Source: Vespa crabro (taxonomy: Eukaryota > Arthropoda > Insecta > Hymenoptera > Vespidae). Taken from it: a stretch of 64,000 bases of DNA. The notes under the pieces are model-generated. The model did not search any database, was not told the origin of the DNA, and saw only the letters and a list, made by a program, of their open reading frames with translations. Position numbers and translations under genes: made by a program. The DNA lies in assembly GCF_910589235.1 (NCBI RefSeq), contig NC_060976.1, positions 561,501 through 625,500 of the forward strand, in the 5' to 3' direction. Positions within the stretch are counted from its first letter, which is position 1; every line of letters starts with the position of its first letter. This document shows, piece after piece, positions 37,222 through 50,469 of this stretch.

Positions 37222-38284
37222 TACATTTGTATTTTAAATATAAAATTGTTAAAACTGCTTACACGACATTATAAAAATCTTTAAAGAAAAATATATAGAC
37301 GTTTTAAAATTTCTAAAGTGTATTGACAGTATGCTAAAAGGTTATGTACCTACTATGAAATATTTATAAAATAGTATAATATTGTATCATATACAAAATA
37401 AACATATTTCTATGATTGCGTAGATAAAAATATTTACTTATATTTTCACTTAGTCAAATAATTAACGAATACATTGAACATTTGAAAGCGCTATTTGCTG
37501 CTACTGCTGTTGACCATTATTTATGTTGTTGTTTTACGTAGTAAACTACCTGTTAGCATAATGTTAGTACGATATATACAATGGCGCTAAAATTGAATAA
37601 TTATTAATTTGAAGTGATAATAATAAAAATATTAGAACATGTATGTATTTTCATTTGAAGTGAAAATGTAATTTTTATTTCAACATGACCTTTATTTATG
37701 TTGTTGTTTCACGTAGTAAACTACCTGTTAGCACATGTAATTACGATATATACAATGGCACTAAAATTGAATAATTATTAATTTGAAGTGATAATAATAA
37801 AAATATTAGAACAAGTATGTATTTTCATTTGAAGTGAAAATGTAATTTTTATTTCAACAGGACATAACAACGATAACATTCGATTGTTAAAAACAATGTT
37901 GATTAACATATCGGTTTTTAAAATATTGTTATTTTACATGTTAATGATAACATAATAATGATCTATCAATATTTCAAGTTCACACTAAATAAACATGTTT
38001 ATAATTTGATATTACATATATTGATATTATTTATGAAATCTGACGTAAGCATGAATTATGTATGAAAACTGAAGTAATCAATCTAATGGTCTAAATATGC
38101 TGTTGTAAGACAATACTTTAAAATATAAAATATATGTCTATGCGTGTAAAAATATATATAATTCAAATTACATCTTTGAGAATGAATTCTTCGTGAAAAA
38201 AATTCGAATATATATTTATACGTTAATAATTCCCAAGTGTATAACGGAAAATATCTTTTTGAAGCCGTTTATCTCTTTGTTTTT

Positions 38285-38321
<37 letters not shown>

Positions 38322-38827
38322 AGTATATAAAAAATTCATTAACATTGACTCAAAAGCTTTTAACACTTCACACAGAGATACTCGTAATTTAGATTATGTT
38401 AAATTCGTTGAAAAGTATCTATAATTTAATTCTGATGACAAGTACCTATATAAACATCTGTGTTCACTTCTGATAAGAGAACAAATAACGTGCATTTGTA
38501 TATATCTTATAAATAAAGTTATACATAAACTTACATAAAAATGTATTTTGTAAAAACGATCAAATAAAATAGTTTGACGATTAAAGATAATATATTATTT
38601 CTTGAAATTTTATTTTCTTATTATATAAGATTGTGTTTCCCAATCATGACACTTAACTGGTTTGTTTTAAAGGGGGGGATAGGGATACGATACTATATAT
38701 TCGTTTGACTACTAAGTTCAGTATTAACGTAACGTCCGAGGCATTGGCAACCGACGAACAATATAACAGTAAAATAACCGTTTAATAAGTTGGTATTGGA
38801 ACATTTGAATATTTGCCTTTATCAACA
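37222..38827. other. Divergent promoter region SNRNP27 / ACADSB
   Basis: Non-coding, AT-rich, between two head-to-head genes. It includes the 176-base tandem repeat, a TA tract near 38290-38320, and the seven-G run at 38672-38678. Nearly all of it has a diverged inverted copy at 4603-6015. Confidence 0.65.
37513..37864. repeat. Tandem duplication, two units of about 176 bases
   Basis: The unit at 37513-37688 is repeated at 37689-37864 with a modest number of substitutions. Each unit contains CGTAGTAAACTACCTGTTAG, which includes the near-palindrome GTAGTAAACTAC. Arm B has a single unit at about 5560-5716, so the duplication arose on this arm or was lost on the other. Confidence 0.88.
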
Positions 38828-41800
38828 ATGAATTTTGGATCAACTCTTCGGCAAGTACGTGAGTAGGAATTTTTGTATCGACAATCACTATTTTTTAGAG
38901 AAATTTCATTCATTTTAGATTGTTTTGAAACAGTTATTTCCATCTGTTAAAAGTATGCCGTAACTTTCGAATAATATTATTAATATATATAGTAATTAGA
39001 ATAATCTAATAATGTTATTAATGTATGTAATATTTAAATACGTAAATTAAGAGAACAAAGAAAAAAAGTTTTAACTTAATTGCTTAATATTTAAGTCAAT
39101 GAAGTATTAATGTTAAATATTGAATATTATCCTCATAATAAAATTTTGTTATTAGAAATCATATAAAATATTCGCATGAAAAATTTCTTTGTATTAATTT
39201 ATAAAATAGTAATTATGACGAAGCATATTTTCCTTAACAAGAATGTTTCTATTTACTACAATCGATTTATTCAATGGAAGTTATGATTAAAATCGGATAT
39301 TCGATTTTTTTAAATCGTTCTTTTTAATGATAAATCGCACAATGAAATTCAACGATTTTTCTCATTCTCTTCTTCCTTCATTATTTCTCCTCCGATTGTA
39401 TAATTATAATCCTTTGATTTTTTTTTCACGAATCATTTATTTATTTCAAATGAGTGTGATAAATTTCTTTATAGTAACATTTCCATTTATTCTATTTCCA
39501 CTTATTATTTCCAATTAAAAAGAATCATCGAGTATTTTAAACAAAGAAAACCAATATGATCCCTAATAGATATCTCGCAAATTAATAAAAAGAAGATGTA
39601 TACAAGCGTACGTTTCACAATGCAACTACAGTCCTGGACCTCTGACCCAATTTACAGATGATGAACTTATGATGAAAGAGACTGGTGAGTATTAAATTCA
39701 GATTCTTTTTAATACTGTGCTATAATATCACTTCTTTTAAATCCAAAATGTCGACGTATCAAAGAATCATAGGAATTGATATTGGAATTTTTAGATATTA
39801 TCATCATTTTATTCTGATAATATCTTCTTTATATACTTTCATTGTTACGAAAGAAGGATTTTTCTTCTATATATATATAAACAATAGTAATAAGTACTAT
39901 ATCGTATAAAATAATTCTATAAGTACTATATCGTATTCAAAATAAAGTGTTTTAACATTTTCTTTTATCAAGGCTTAAGTCATTTTAAGGAAAAGATATT
40001 ATGGTAAATATTTTTCTTTATTCAATTACTTTGAAACCTTCCATTAAATAAAAAATAAAAAATTATTAAAAAGCCAAATTTTCTCCCTTAGAAAATGGAT
40101 AACTCTTATCTGAAAAATATTTTAAAAAATTCTATTTTTTCGAGATAAACATTCGTAACGTTTTGTTTTAAACGCTTCGTACAATAAATTATAAGATAAT
40201 AGAACGATATTGTACTTTGAACCTTTTGTAATATTGTTAATTCTATATTTTATCTTGTAATTTCTCGTAGTTGCTAAATTGGCCAAAGAAAATATAGCTC
40301 CGCTTGTACGAAAGATGGAAAAAGAGGGACGTATAGACGACAACCTTTTAAATAAACTTTTTGAAAATGGCGTAAGTCAATGTTTCATGTAAATAATATT
40401 ATGTAAATAATATTTGTGTTATCTTTTCTTTAATAATTTTTCTCTTTTTTAAATTTTGTTGTTGTTTTGACTCGATAAGAAAATGTAGCTTTATCTATTT
40501 ACTATAATTAAAAATCAATATATAGTTTACTTCATATTATCCGTAGTTAATGGGAATAGAAATTCCAGAAGAATACGGTGGAACGGGAAGTAACTTTATG
40601 ACAACGATTCTAGCCGTAGAAGAAATTGCAAAAGTTGATGGTTCTGTTGCTGCTCTCGTTGACATTCATAATACATTGGTCAATTCATTGATTATTAAAG
40701 TGGGAACAGAAGAACAAAAGCAGAAGTATCTGACCACGTTAGCTCAGAATTACGTAAGAGATATAATTTAAGTAATATACTAAATAAATATATAAATTGA
40801 TTTCGAAGGAAATAAATACCTATAGAGCATAATTTTAATATTTAGGCAGGAAGTTTTTGTCTTACGGAACCGGGTGCAGGATCTGATGCTTTTTCTTTGA
40901 AAACCGAAGCGAAAAAAGATGGAAATGATTATATTATTAACGGTACAAAAATGTGGATTTCAAATTCGGACATCGCTAGAGTATTTTTAGTTTTTGCAAA
41001 TGCTGATACCTCTGCAGTAAGTAGATTTAATAACTTCAAGTGCTAGTTGTATGATATAATTATTATATGTATATACAAATATGGGAAAGTCGATCTTTTA
41101 TTTATTATTACTACGATATAATTTCATTATCCCTAATTAATCTTAAGTATTAAATCTTAGTTTATAACTTTCATTCGTCCGATCTATAAGTTGTATATTT
41201 ATACAATATATAGATATAAATTGTGTACTAACCGTCACATTATTTTCTTCGACTAATATCTTACTTGATCGTAAATCATAGAGTTATCGAGGTATTACAA
41301 TATTCTTCGTGGAAAGAGATACACCTGGACTGATTATATGTAAACCTGAAGATAAATTAGGAATCAAAGCATCAGGAACTTGTATGATACATTTCGAAAA
41401 TGTTAGAGTAAGTAAAAAACAATATTTTAAACAAAAAAATATGATCAAAGAATATTATATTTTCAACAACAATAACTTATTAGGTTCCTGAAAATAATAT
41501 ATTAGGGAAATTTGGACATGGTTATAAATATGCAGCAGAATTTTTGAACGAAGGACGTATTGGTATTGGGGCTCAGATGATCGGTATAGCACAAGGGTGT
41601 TTAGATGCAACCATACCCTATACTTTAGAAAGGCAACAATTTGGCAAGGATATATTTTCATTTCAGGTAAGATACTATATTATCAAATAAAAGTAAGAAT
41701 AATATTACCATGAATTTGTTTAATTCAATTAGTTAACAATGTTCATTAATTTTTTAGTCTATGCAACATCAAATTGCTCAAGTTACAACTGAATTGGAGA

Positions 41801-42155
41801 GTGCCAGATTACTTGTTTATAATGCAGCCAGATTAGTAGATGCTAAAAAAAGTATTATAAAAGAAGCAGCGATGGCAAAACTAGTTGCTTCTGGTTTGTT
41901 TGTTTGTTTATTTAAATAAAATTTAGAATATATTATCTGTAGGACAAATTAACTAATTTATAAAAATTGTTATTTATAGAAACAGCTTTACGTGTAACAG
42001 CAAAATGTATAGACTTTATGGGAGGTGTTGGTTTTACTACAGACTTTCCTCAAGAAAAATATTTTAGAGATTCAAAGATAGGAACTATTTATGAAGGTAC
42101 CAGTAATATGCAACTCTCAACAATTGCCAAATGCATTCGCAAGGAATATTCATAA
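38828..42155 (+). CDS. ACADSB: Short/branched-chain specific acyl-CoA dehydrogenase, mitochondrial
   Basis: Nine exons join in phase: 38828-38858, 39607-39684, 40271-40371, 40547-40753, 40846-41016, 41282-41407, 41484-41666, 41758-41893, 41980-42155. They encode 402 residues, slightly shorter than vertebrate ACADSB. Acyl-CoA dehydrogenase marks are GIEIPEEYGG, the FAD/substrate motif CLTEPGAGSDAFSLKT, KMWISNSD, ERQQFGKDIFSFQSMQHQIA and IYEGTSNMQ, with the Glu of YEG at the usual catalytic position. The enzyme oxidises 2-methyl-branched and short acyl-CoAs in isoleucine breakdown, passing electrons to ETF. The short N terminus MNFGSTLRQ is a weak targeting signal, and exon 1 relies on a GTGAGT donor. 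AATAAA lies at 42163-42168. Confidence 0.9.
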
Positions 42156-42528
42156 ATGACAAAATAAAATTGTATTCATTTTTGTACTTAATTGTCAGAT
42201 AAAATCATTCATTAGCTGTATATCAACTATATACAAATGTACTTTTAATTTTGATATATTAATTAATATACTAGTTTTGGTACTATATTTTTTAATATAC
42301 TATCTAAGCAAATTGTTGTACTTATACACATTTTATGAAAACATAGTCCTCTCTAGAAAGCAATGTTGAAAAATCTAAGTACATTCTCTACCATAATTTT
42401 CTAACCTCCAATTCTTGTTCAATGTATATTTTTCAAAGCAAAGTATTTTTGTCGATCATAAAATAATAGAAAGCTTTGTACAAACGCTACATAGATAGTT
42501 TGATTATGTTTTTTACCAATGTATGCCT
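42156..42528. other. Tail-to-tail intergenic region ACADSB / FMC1
   Basis: About 370 AT-rich bases between converging genes, with the ACADSB poly(A) signal near the left end. Nothing else seen. Confidence 0.7.
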
Positions 42529-42837
42529 TTATTTTGGATCGTGTGGTAATTTAAAACCAACAAGATCTGCTGTTTCCTTAATACTTCTTTCTCCTTTACC
42601 AGTATATTGCATTTTAATCTCTTTGTACTTTCTTTGCGATCTCAAGTAACAAAGGTACGTTTCAGCTAAGTTCTTCAATTCTTTTTGAGCTTTGCATAGA
42701 ACTTCTGAAGTTTCCTTATGGGAATATGCTTGTTCCAAAATATATTGCATTGTAATATTATCTTTCAGTTTATCATTGAAGGAAATATGACGTAATTCTT
42801 GTGCTAAAGCACGAATAATCTTGACATTGGAATTCAT
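42529..42837 (-). CDS. FMC1: FMC1 homologue, assembly factor of mitochondrial ATP synthase
   Basis: Single exon of 102 residues. The pattern is that of the FMC1 (C7orf55-like) family: an N-terminal helix with ELRHIS, the central block CKAQKELKNLAETYLCYLRS, then GKGERSIKETADLVGFKLPH near the C terminus. Yeast Fmc1 helps fold the F1 sector of ATP synthase in the mitochondrial matrix. The length is near the family norm and both ends look complete. It shares its orientation with the SRR1-like gene about 200 bases upstream, so the two are closely spaced. Confidence 0.9.
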   Translation of the reverse strand: MNSNVKIIRALAQELRHISFNDKLKDNITMQYILEQAYSHKETSEVLCKAQKELKNLAETYLCYLRSQRKYKEIKMQYTGKGERSIKETADLVGFKLPHDPK

Positions 42838-43041
42838 TGTACTTGAACGTCCTACACAGACAAAAAAAATGACAAAGCAAAATTAATTGTTTTATTTCTT
42901 TCTTTTAAATACAAAAATACTACCAACTTTCTATTAGAAATAATTACACTGTATAATATCGATATATAGCTTATGATATCGTACAGTATCTGAAAATATG
43001 ATTAATGAAAGTTACAAAATGTATAAAAAAACAGATAAAAT

Positions 43042-43955
43042 TTAACACGATCTATTTATTTCATTTGCAGTAATAAATTCAATATCTTTTTCTTGATAAT
43101 GAGGATCTTCTTTGTCTATCCAAAAATTAGATGATACTTTGCTTAAGCTTTGGTTAGTAAAAATATGAATACTAGTAGTAGAAAATACTTCTGTGTATTC
43201 AAAATCATTGTGTAACTTAATTTCTGTCATGTATGGGTAAATACGTAACACATAGTTTGCAAATTTCATTAAATGCCATTTTAAACTTTTCTCTACTATA
43301 TCTGAAAAGCTATTAGTAAATAGAATACAGTTACTCAAGTTTTCGTTCCAATTGGAATACAAGAAGTTATTTATCAATTGTCTTGGACAATGTGGCATAT
43401 AAATAAATGTGACATTGTTGCTAATGCTACGTTTACCCTCTTCATTGGTTTCTATGACATTTAATTTTAATTCTTTTAGAATTTCAATCTCCTTAGTAAG
43501 AAATGCTGGATCATATAAAGATACTTGACAATTATAATGTCTTTTTAATAACAATAATAAAGCTAATTGATACTTAGAAGAGTTATATTGAGAAAACTGG
43601 CCTAAACCATAACAGATTATCTCAAATATTTTATTGGCATTTAAAATCTTTAGAACTTTTGTGACATTATATAAGATATGTGTCTTAAATACACTACGCT
43701 TGAGCTTGGTTACTGCGTCAAATAATTTTCTGTAAAATTACATATAAAAAATCAACATAAAAATGAGGTTAATTAACTTTATTAAATATTAATATGAACA
43801 AATTTTGTGGAAACTATAACGCCTTACCGAACTATCATTTCTTTATCAATTTCAATTTCGTTGGATTCTATAACCGATAATCGTTCTCTAAAAACTGGTT
43901 CGAATTTTTTACGTCTTCTACGTCGATTCACTAATATAAATTCGTCCTCAGACAT
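43042..43955 (-). CDS. SRR1-like protein
   Basis: Two exons, 43828-43955 and 43042-43729, give 271 residues. The N terminus MSEDEFILVNRRRRRKKF is basic. The middle has the SRR1 domain pattern: an ICYGLGQF segment, then QLALLLLLL, then YDPAFLTKEIEILKELKLNVI, then a hydrophobic TFIYMPHCPRQL stretch. SRR1 proteins were first described in plant light signalling; animal members (SRRD) are linked to haem and clock regulation. The family call rests on this pattern read by eye. No targeting signal is evident. Confidence 0.8.
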
Positions 43956-45389
43956 ATTACGATTTATGACATTTACAAGATTATATTAATGATTCGATGA
44001 ATTAAAGACGTACATTGAAATTTTTATTGTTAAAACTGTATTTACCTATTTAATGTTCACAGAAATAAAAAACTTCATTTAACTGTTTAACCTATTTTTA
44101 TGTCCGAAAATATGCCTTATACTGCCTCATACAATGGGATTAATATATGTATATATAACTTGTAGCGCCGCCAGACGATATACGAAGCTATTATATTTGA
44201 ATATGATACCCATATTGAAACCTATTATACTTACAACAGAAAAATAAAGATAAATTTAGTATAAAAAATAATATTACTATCCTTACTAATTACCAATATT
44301 TATAATCTCAATTGAACTCTTAATTATCATGAAATAAAACGTATCATGAAATAAAGCATAGAAATTAAAAACGTTGGTATGACATATACGAAAAAATTAT
44401 TTGAGAAAAAACATTTGACATAAAACCAAACAATAAATGTAACGTTAGCATACAATATATAACTAATGTCAATAGATTTAATTAATTTCTAAAAAGAATT
44501 AGAATATGTAAAATATATTATATATATATTAAATGAGTTTAAATTGTTTAAACCTGTTCTTTACCACTTAATATTCACCGGTTTTTATGTACCTAAATTT
44601 TTTATTTGCTTCTAGCATATTTTATTAAAAGTTTTTTATTACAATTTTTTTACATTCTAAATCGTATGGCATTCGATGTTATTAATCAATTTGGATGGTA
44701 CAACTTACTGGAAGGAATAGTTACGCATACAGCTGTAATTTTATAACGTGTACCACGATAAAGAAATGGATCAGCCGCAATTTGAGACAAGCTTGCATCA
44801 GACAATTATGAATTCATATACCTGTTCTAAAGTATTACATAGATTGAAACTATATCAATTGCGCAATATACAAAGCATTAATGTTGTATTGACGACAAAT
44901 GATTTACAATAGAAACACATTGAGAATATTTGTCATCAAAATTTATAATAATGGGAAACGAAGGCAGAAGATAGCTGTCACTGCAATGTAAATAGAATAT
45001 ATCAGTGCAGCTGTTTAAAAAAATAAGTAAACGCAAATAAAAGATGATAAAGAGGTTTAGAAAGAGAACTTTAAATGAAATCCTTTTTTTTTCTTTTTTT
45101 TTTTCTCTCAAAAAATATAACATTTGCAATAGCATCTTTGTAAAATTGACCGATACTGTGGTCGGTGGTATAACTGGTCTCTATGCTACATGATGCAATA
45201 ACTCGATAATATGAATATACCCTTACTATCTTAAGATATATGATACCAAGTTTTCGGGTAAAAAATATATGAATTATGTTAGACAGGTTTGCAAGGGCTC
45301 CCATATAAATAGACTGTCAGCTTCACAATATGCATTCAATTCCTCTCTTGTTCTTGAAGAGTAAGGAGCTGTACTTACCTATCGACATC
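43956..45389. other. Intergenic region SRR1-like / cuticle-like gene
   Basis: AT-rich non-coding sequence. The only structured element I can point to is the TATA box of the next gene at 45304-45311. No repeat family or RNA gene recognised. Confidence 0.6.
45304..45311 (+). promoter_or_regulatory. TATA box of the cuticle-like gene
   Basis: TATAAATA lies about 85 bases before the proposed ATG, leaving room for a short leader of about 55 bases, as is usual for insect cuticle genes. Confidence 0.6.
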
Positions 45390-46907
45390 ATGTTTAGGGT
45401 AAGCCACTCTCAAATACATACATAACATTAGATCGATCGAAATAATATAAACAATAGAAATTATCGTCCGTCCTTAAGAATAAATTTTACTTCTTATTTA
45501 TTTCTAATTTAATAGTTATACATATGATAAAGTATAATCTTTAAAATAAGCTTCTATCAAATACTTGAATTTTAATCAATCGAAATAATATAAACAATAA
45601 AAATTATTTTTGTATCCTTAAGAATAGATCTTACTTCTTTCTTTCTGATTTAATCTTTTATATTTGTGATAGATCAAGTCTTTAATTAATAAATACTTTA
45701 GCGATACGTTAGCTGATCAGTTGATCGTTATCAAGTGATCCTTAAATAAAATAAGATTTTTAAACATAATGTTAATTTTTAAGTTCTTGGTAATCTGTGG
45801 ATGCCTGATGGCCGTCGCCAAGGCTGGAGTTATCGGGGGCGGTTTGCTAGCAGCTACCGCACCTGCAGCACTCGCTGTCCAACCAGCTGCAGCTTTATCT
45901 CTACCGGTGTCCACTGCTGCGGTCGTACCAACAATTGCGACCTCCTCTTCCAATATTATTCGGGGTATCGGTAATTTAGCTGCTATTTCGGCGTACTCGA
46001 AGAGCGTCGATACGCCGTTCAGTAGCGTCAGGAAAGCGGACGTCCGCGTTAACAATCCTGGAATCGTGACGGCTGCTGTCGCGCCCGCGCCCGCGCTCGC
46101 AGTAACAAATACTGCTCTTGCAGGTATCTAACCGCAAGGCAGAAATACGGTGATGACGCTCTCTTTTCTTTTTTTTTTATTTTTTTATTTTGTTTGCTCG
46201 TAACTTTCTTCCTATTTACGTTTTTCGTTTTCGTTTAATATGTTTTAAAAGCACTCACGCATGCAAACAAAAATAATAAAACATTCCTCCGCGATTGGGC
46301 ACCATGTACTACACTTTTTGACAATGGAACAGATTTTATATCTCGCGGAATTCTTGTAAATGACGTCGCATCCCGTGAATATAGATAGCACTTTTCTCCT
46401 ATCATTCCTTTCTTTTCACACTAATTCTTGATCTATCTGTATCGTGTAATACATTACTATCAATAAAAGTTACGCATTTATCGATCTGCTTCCTAGGCGC
46501 TATAGACGGCTAGACGCTAGAATGAATGTAATCGTTACACTTCGAGACGCTTTTTAGCCGTTCGATCTTTGCTTGCAACAATTGATGTATTTTTCTTTCT
46601 TTTCTTTTTTTTCTGCAAATACTTGCACTTCTTTAAAATGCACAAATTTAATTTCTCTCTTTTTTTTCTTGCTCCTTTCCATATAACATTAATTAATCCA
46701 TGTTATTTTTTTTTCCTTTTCATTTTTTCTCAACGATCACAACAATAAACAGCACCTCTTACTACTGCCGCTATTGCCGCACCCGGTCTATTAGCTCCTG
46801 GATTGACAACTGCTCTTGCTGGACCAGCCTTAGCTGCCGGTTTAGGCGCACCTCTTGGTCTCAACGGTTTGGGTCTTAATGGATTGGGAGCAGTCAAGGT
46901 TCTCTAA
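45390..46907 (+). CDS. Alanine-rich secreted cuticle-like protein
   Basis: Exons 45390-45398 (ATG TTT AGG), 45784-46123 and 46753-46907 give 167 residues. Splicing after three codons creates the signal peptide MFRFLVICGCLMAVAKA. Starting at the in-frame ATG at 45769 instead would give a different, less typical signal peptide. A first intron within the signal peptide is common in insect cuticle genes. The mature part is rich in Ala, Val, Leu and Gly with repeated AAPAALA-like and GLGLNGLG-like blocks and no chitin-binding R&R motif. A structural extracellular role is inferred from composition. AATAAA lies near 47012. Confidence 0.75.
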
Positions 46908-47591
46908 AGATATCGGCACAACAACCTTAAACTGGTCGACCTTCGATATCGATCGCATTAACAACTTAATACATATACGTACGTGTCACAGAATGTAACG
47001 CTCCAACGAGAAATAAATAAAAAAAAAGGTTGAGATGTCAAGCACTGTATTGATTAATTCATATCCACAGGGCACATGTATAATTGATTCCCTAGATCAC
47101 TTTAATCATCCTTGAAAATTATTTTCGTCTTTTATCCTTCATCAGTCCAACGTAAATTTTTTAATATTTTCATAATAAATGTTTAAAACATATTTCGTGC
47201 ATTGAACTGCAAAAGCCTGCAATTTGAAATCATCTTAACATTATCAAATATTTCTAAATACAATAGTAATATATATATATATATATATATGTATATGTAT
47301 GTGTGTATTTATTATCACATTATCTTTATTTATATTTAATAACTTTGTTGAGAATTTAAACGTGTTATCAATGCTTAAAAACATTAAGTTTACAATATAA
47401 TTTTTAAAATTGAATGAATAGTAAAACTTACCTTTTTATTTTTTAATTTCTATTCAAAGAAATATACTTTATAGATAAGCAAAAAGTTTTGTAATAACTT
47501 ACAATATCAAAACTTCAAATATGTACAGGAAAGTTTGTTTAAAACACAAAGGGGAATTTATAAACAATATTATATATATATGATAATATCG

Positions 47592-47625
<34 letters not shown>

Positions 47626-48450
47626 TATTTTTACCTTCTTTTATTGTTTTAAATTTTTAGTCAAATATGATCTACTTAATTTTTTATAAGATCAATAAAT
47701 AAAATTGTATAAGAGTAAATAAAATATAACTGCTTGCTTTTATTAACCCTTTCATTACTAAAGGTGATTATAATCAGCCGACAAAATTCTGTCTGAATTA
47801 AGAATTCTGGATGAACGTAGCATATCTTTATATCTTTAAGGTAACCAACTTTCTTCTGACGTATATTCATTTTTATAATTTGTTTTATATTTATTTCACA
47901 TAACTTGAATGAAAAAATGATAATTTGTACAATACGACAAAGTATTATACATTACGTTCTACAGTAAGATGTGCACTTGCGATTCAATTGTCTCATATAA
48001 TGCAGCATACTGGCGGCCAATTCCACCGTAAGAAAAGAGTTAAAATAGAAATGTATCCCATAATATATTTAATAAATTCTAAACATTGTATAAGAATTAC
48101 ATTTCGAATGGGAATAAAGAAGGCAATATTATTTGACATGATTTTTTAATAATGTTGATTAGACAAATATTCTGTGCAAGAAATAGAAAATGATATTATT
48201 AATATAAGTTATAAAATTTCACACTTCAATGACAAATTTGGACATACTGTTAATCAAATACTGTGAACTATATTGTCTATAGGTCATAATAGCATTGTTT
48301 CCATAGCAATTTGTCTTTACAATAATATCAATCCACAAAGAGAGAAACTGCTATTTATAGAAACAATGATCGTTATATATTTTATATACATATCATAATC
48401 GATTAGTATATAAATTTGTAATCAAAGAAATATTATGGATAAAAACGAGT
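46908..48450. other. Intergenic region with simple repeats
   Basis: AT-rich sequence with a TA/TG tract near 47270-47310 and an AAT run at about 47594-47622. A TTAACCCTTT sequence at 47743 resembles one end of a TTAA-flanked element, but I found no partner end. The short open frames here are not convincing. Confidence 0.6.
47594..47622. repeat. AAT trinucleotide microsatellite
   Basis: About nine consecutive AAT/ATA units in intergenic DNA. Confidence 0.85.
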
Positions 48451-50341
48451 TTACATAGATGTAGGAGACCAAAAATTCATTTCTCTTAACTCTGATGGCT
48501 TTGCTTGCAAAATATTTGTCTGGGAAGATGATTTTCCCGAAGTTTTTTCATCCTTTCCAATATATGTAAGATTTTGTGAGGATATAGATTTTTTTCTCTT
48601 CAATATTTTAGGTGGAGCAATATCTATGCCACTGTCCTGTTCTTCTTCTATTTTTGAGGTTACAATTTCTCGTGATTGACCCAATATGCTAGCTAATATC
48701 CAGCTGCCTTGATATTTATCTCGGTCAGGAATAAAGGCTCCAGTAAAATAACGATTTGAGTGATTCTTTCTGCGTGATTTTGGTGAACTATCTGGACTGG
48801 TGATCGGTGAAGCTAATGGCGTAGCTGGTAAAGATTTACTACCCTTTCTTGGAATTAATTCTTGTTCGACTGTTGCCACAGAAGTATGTGGTTTATTAAA
48901 CTTATTAGACATCATTTGATTAGCTACATGAACTATGGACTTGCCACAGAGAGCTGGTTCACCATGAAATCCATCATCAGTTCCTTGAGATTTAGCTGGT
49001 TTTATACTTCCCACTAATGTTGTATTTACTACATTTTTAAGATTTTTTATAAATTAAAAAAATATATATTGAAAAGAAAATAATAACAATAAAAAATTAG
49101 AAATTTAAATACTTACCTTTATTGATTGCAGTTGGAACAAATGGTTGGCAAGGTAATGGATGCTGACTAAAATCAATCTCTTTCGCTTCTTTGAATTTAG
49201 AATGTGTTTGTTGACTGGATGTAACTTGATTTGTAGAAGTTGTAATTGTATTATCATTGAAAACCTTTTTAACGGATCTAAAATCTTGAGTAGTACTAGT
49301 AGAATTCTGTGATTTTGGATACCGTATGCAGAAAAAACCTTCGTCGTGGGATGGTGGACTGAATGCACTTTCGTCAAAGTCGAATCTACAGTATTGAGAT
49401 AAAAAACATGTATGTTTATTTGAATATAACTATATAATTACTGGTTCACTTTAACGATTTACTTTCAAAATTTAAATCATATTAGAATTCCATATTAAGA
49501 ATAATTGGAAATGAAGAAATAAAGAGATAAATATTTACAAGAATTTAAACAATTCAATGATAAACTAAATGATTCTAAATCTAATTCATCAGAGAGTTTT
49601 TACGAGTTACACGCTGCTACTGTACGTTACGCTGTGTCCCCGATATCTTGGCAGTCGTTTTATGTGAATCAATTAGTCACACAACGATATACTTTTACGT
49701 ACGCACGTGCGTGTGCGCAAATACCATGTGCGCACGAAAATGTATACATATATAGATCATTCGTATGTAAAAATAATCAACGTGCTTATAATTTACTATG
49801 AAAATAAAAATGAATAGAAAACTGCATTATAAGTTTGTATCACGTACTACTAATGTTATACTTCTTCTTTTTCTTTTATGTTTTATTTTTCTATATTATT
49901 TACAATGTTAACTTATTTTTAGTATAACTAGAAAATTCAATAAAATATAATATTAATCATGAAAAGCTATATATATTAGAGCATATGTTTAAACATATTC
50001 AAAATATCAATATAACTGTGGTATATCGACTGCATAATTTTTATAAAATCTATAATACTAGCAAAGAAAAAACTTGTAAAATAAATTAGAGAATTTTAAT
50101 AGCAATTCTTAGAAGATATGATATATTACCTATTAGAGTTAAGTGTCTAAAAATATAAGATCATGTGACACATGCCTACTTTGTGAGCCAAGATTTGTAT
50201 ATACTACTAGATACATTTTTGACAATGCCAAGAGAAATAAAGTATATATAAAAAATTCTTCAAACAAATTAAGTTCTATTTGTTATATTATTTTATATTA
50301 AAATATATAAAATGGAAATATTCTCATTTTTATAATCTATA

Positions 50342-50420
<79 letters not shown>

Positions 50421-50436
50421 TGTATATATATATATG

Positions 50437-50469
<33 letters not shown>

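Larger units (their letters stand above)
26593..38820. repeat. Inverted-repeat arm B' (broken tub2, FANCI, SNRNP27)
   Basis: Reverse complement of arm B. The right edge runs to a few bases before the ACADSB start codon at 38828. Differences are concentrated at 26593-26770 and from about 37500 to 38820. The outer edge also contains a 176-base tandem duplication absent from arm B. Confidence 0.93.
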
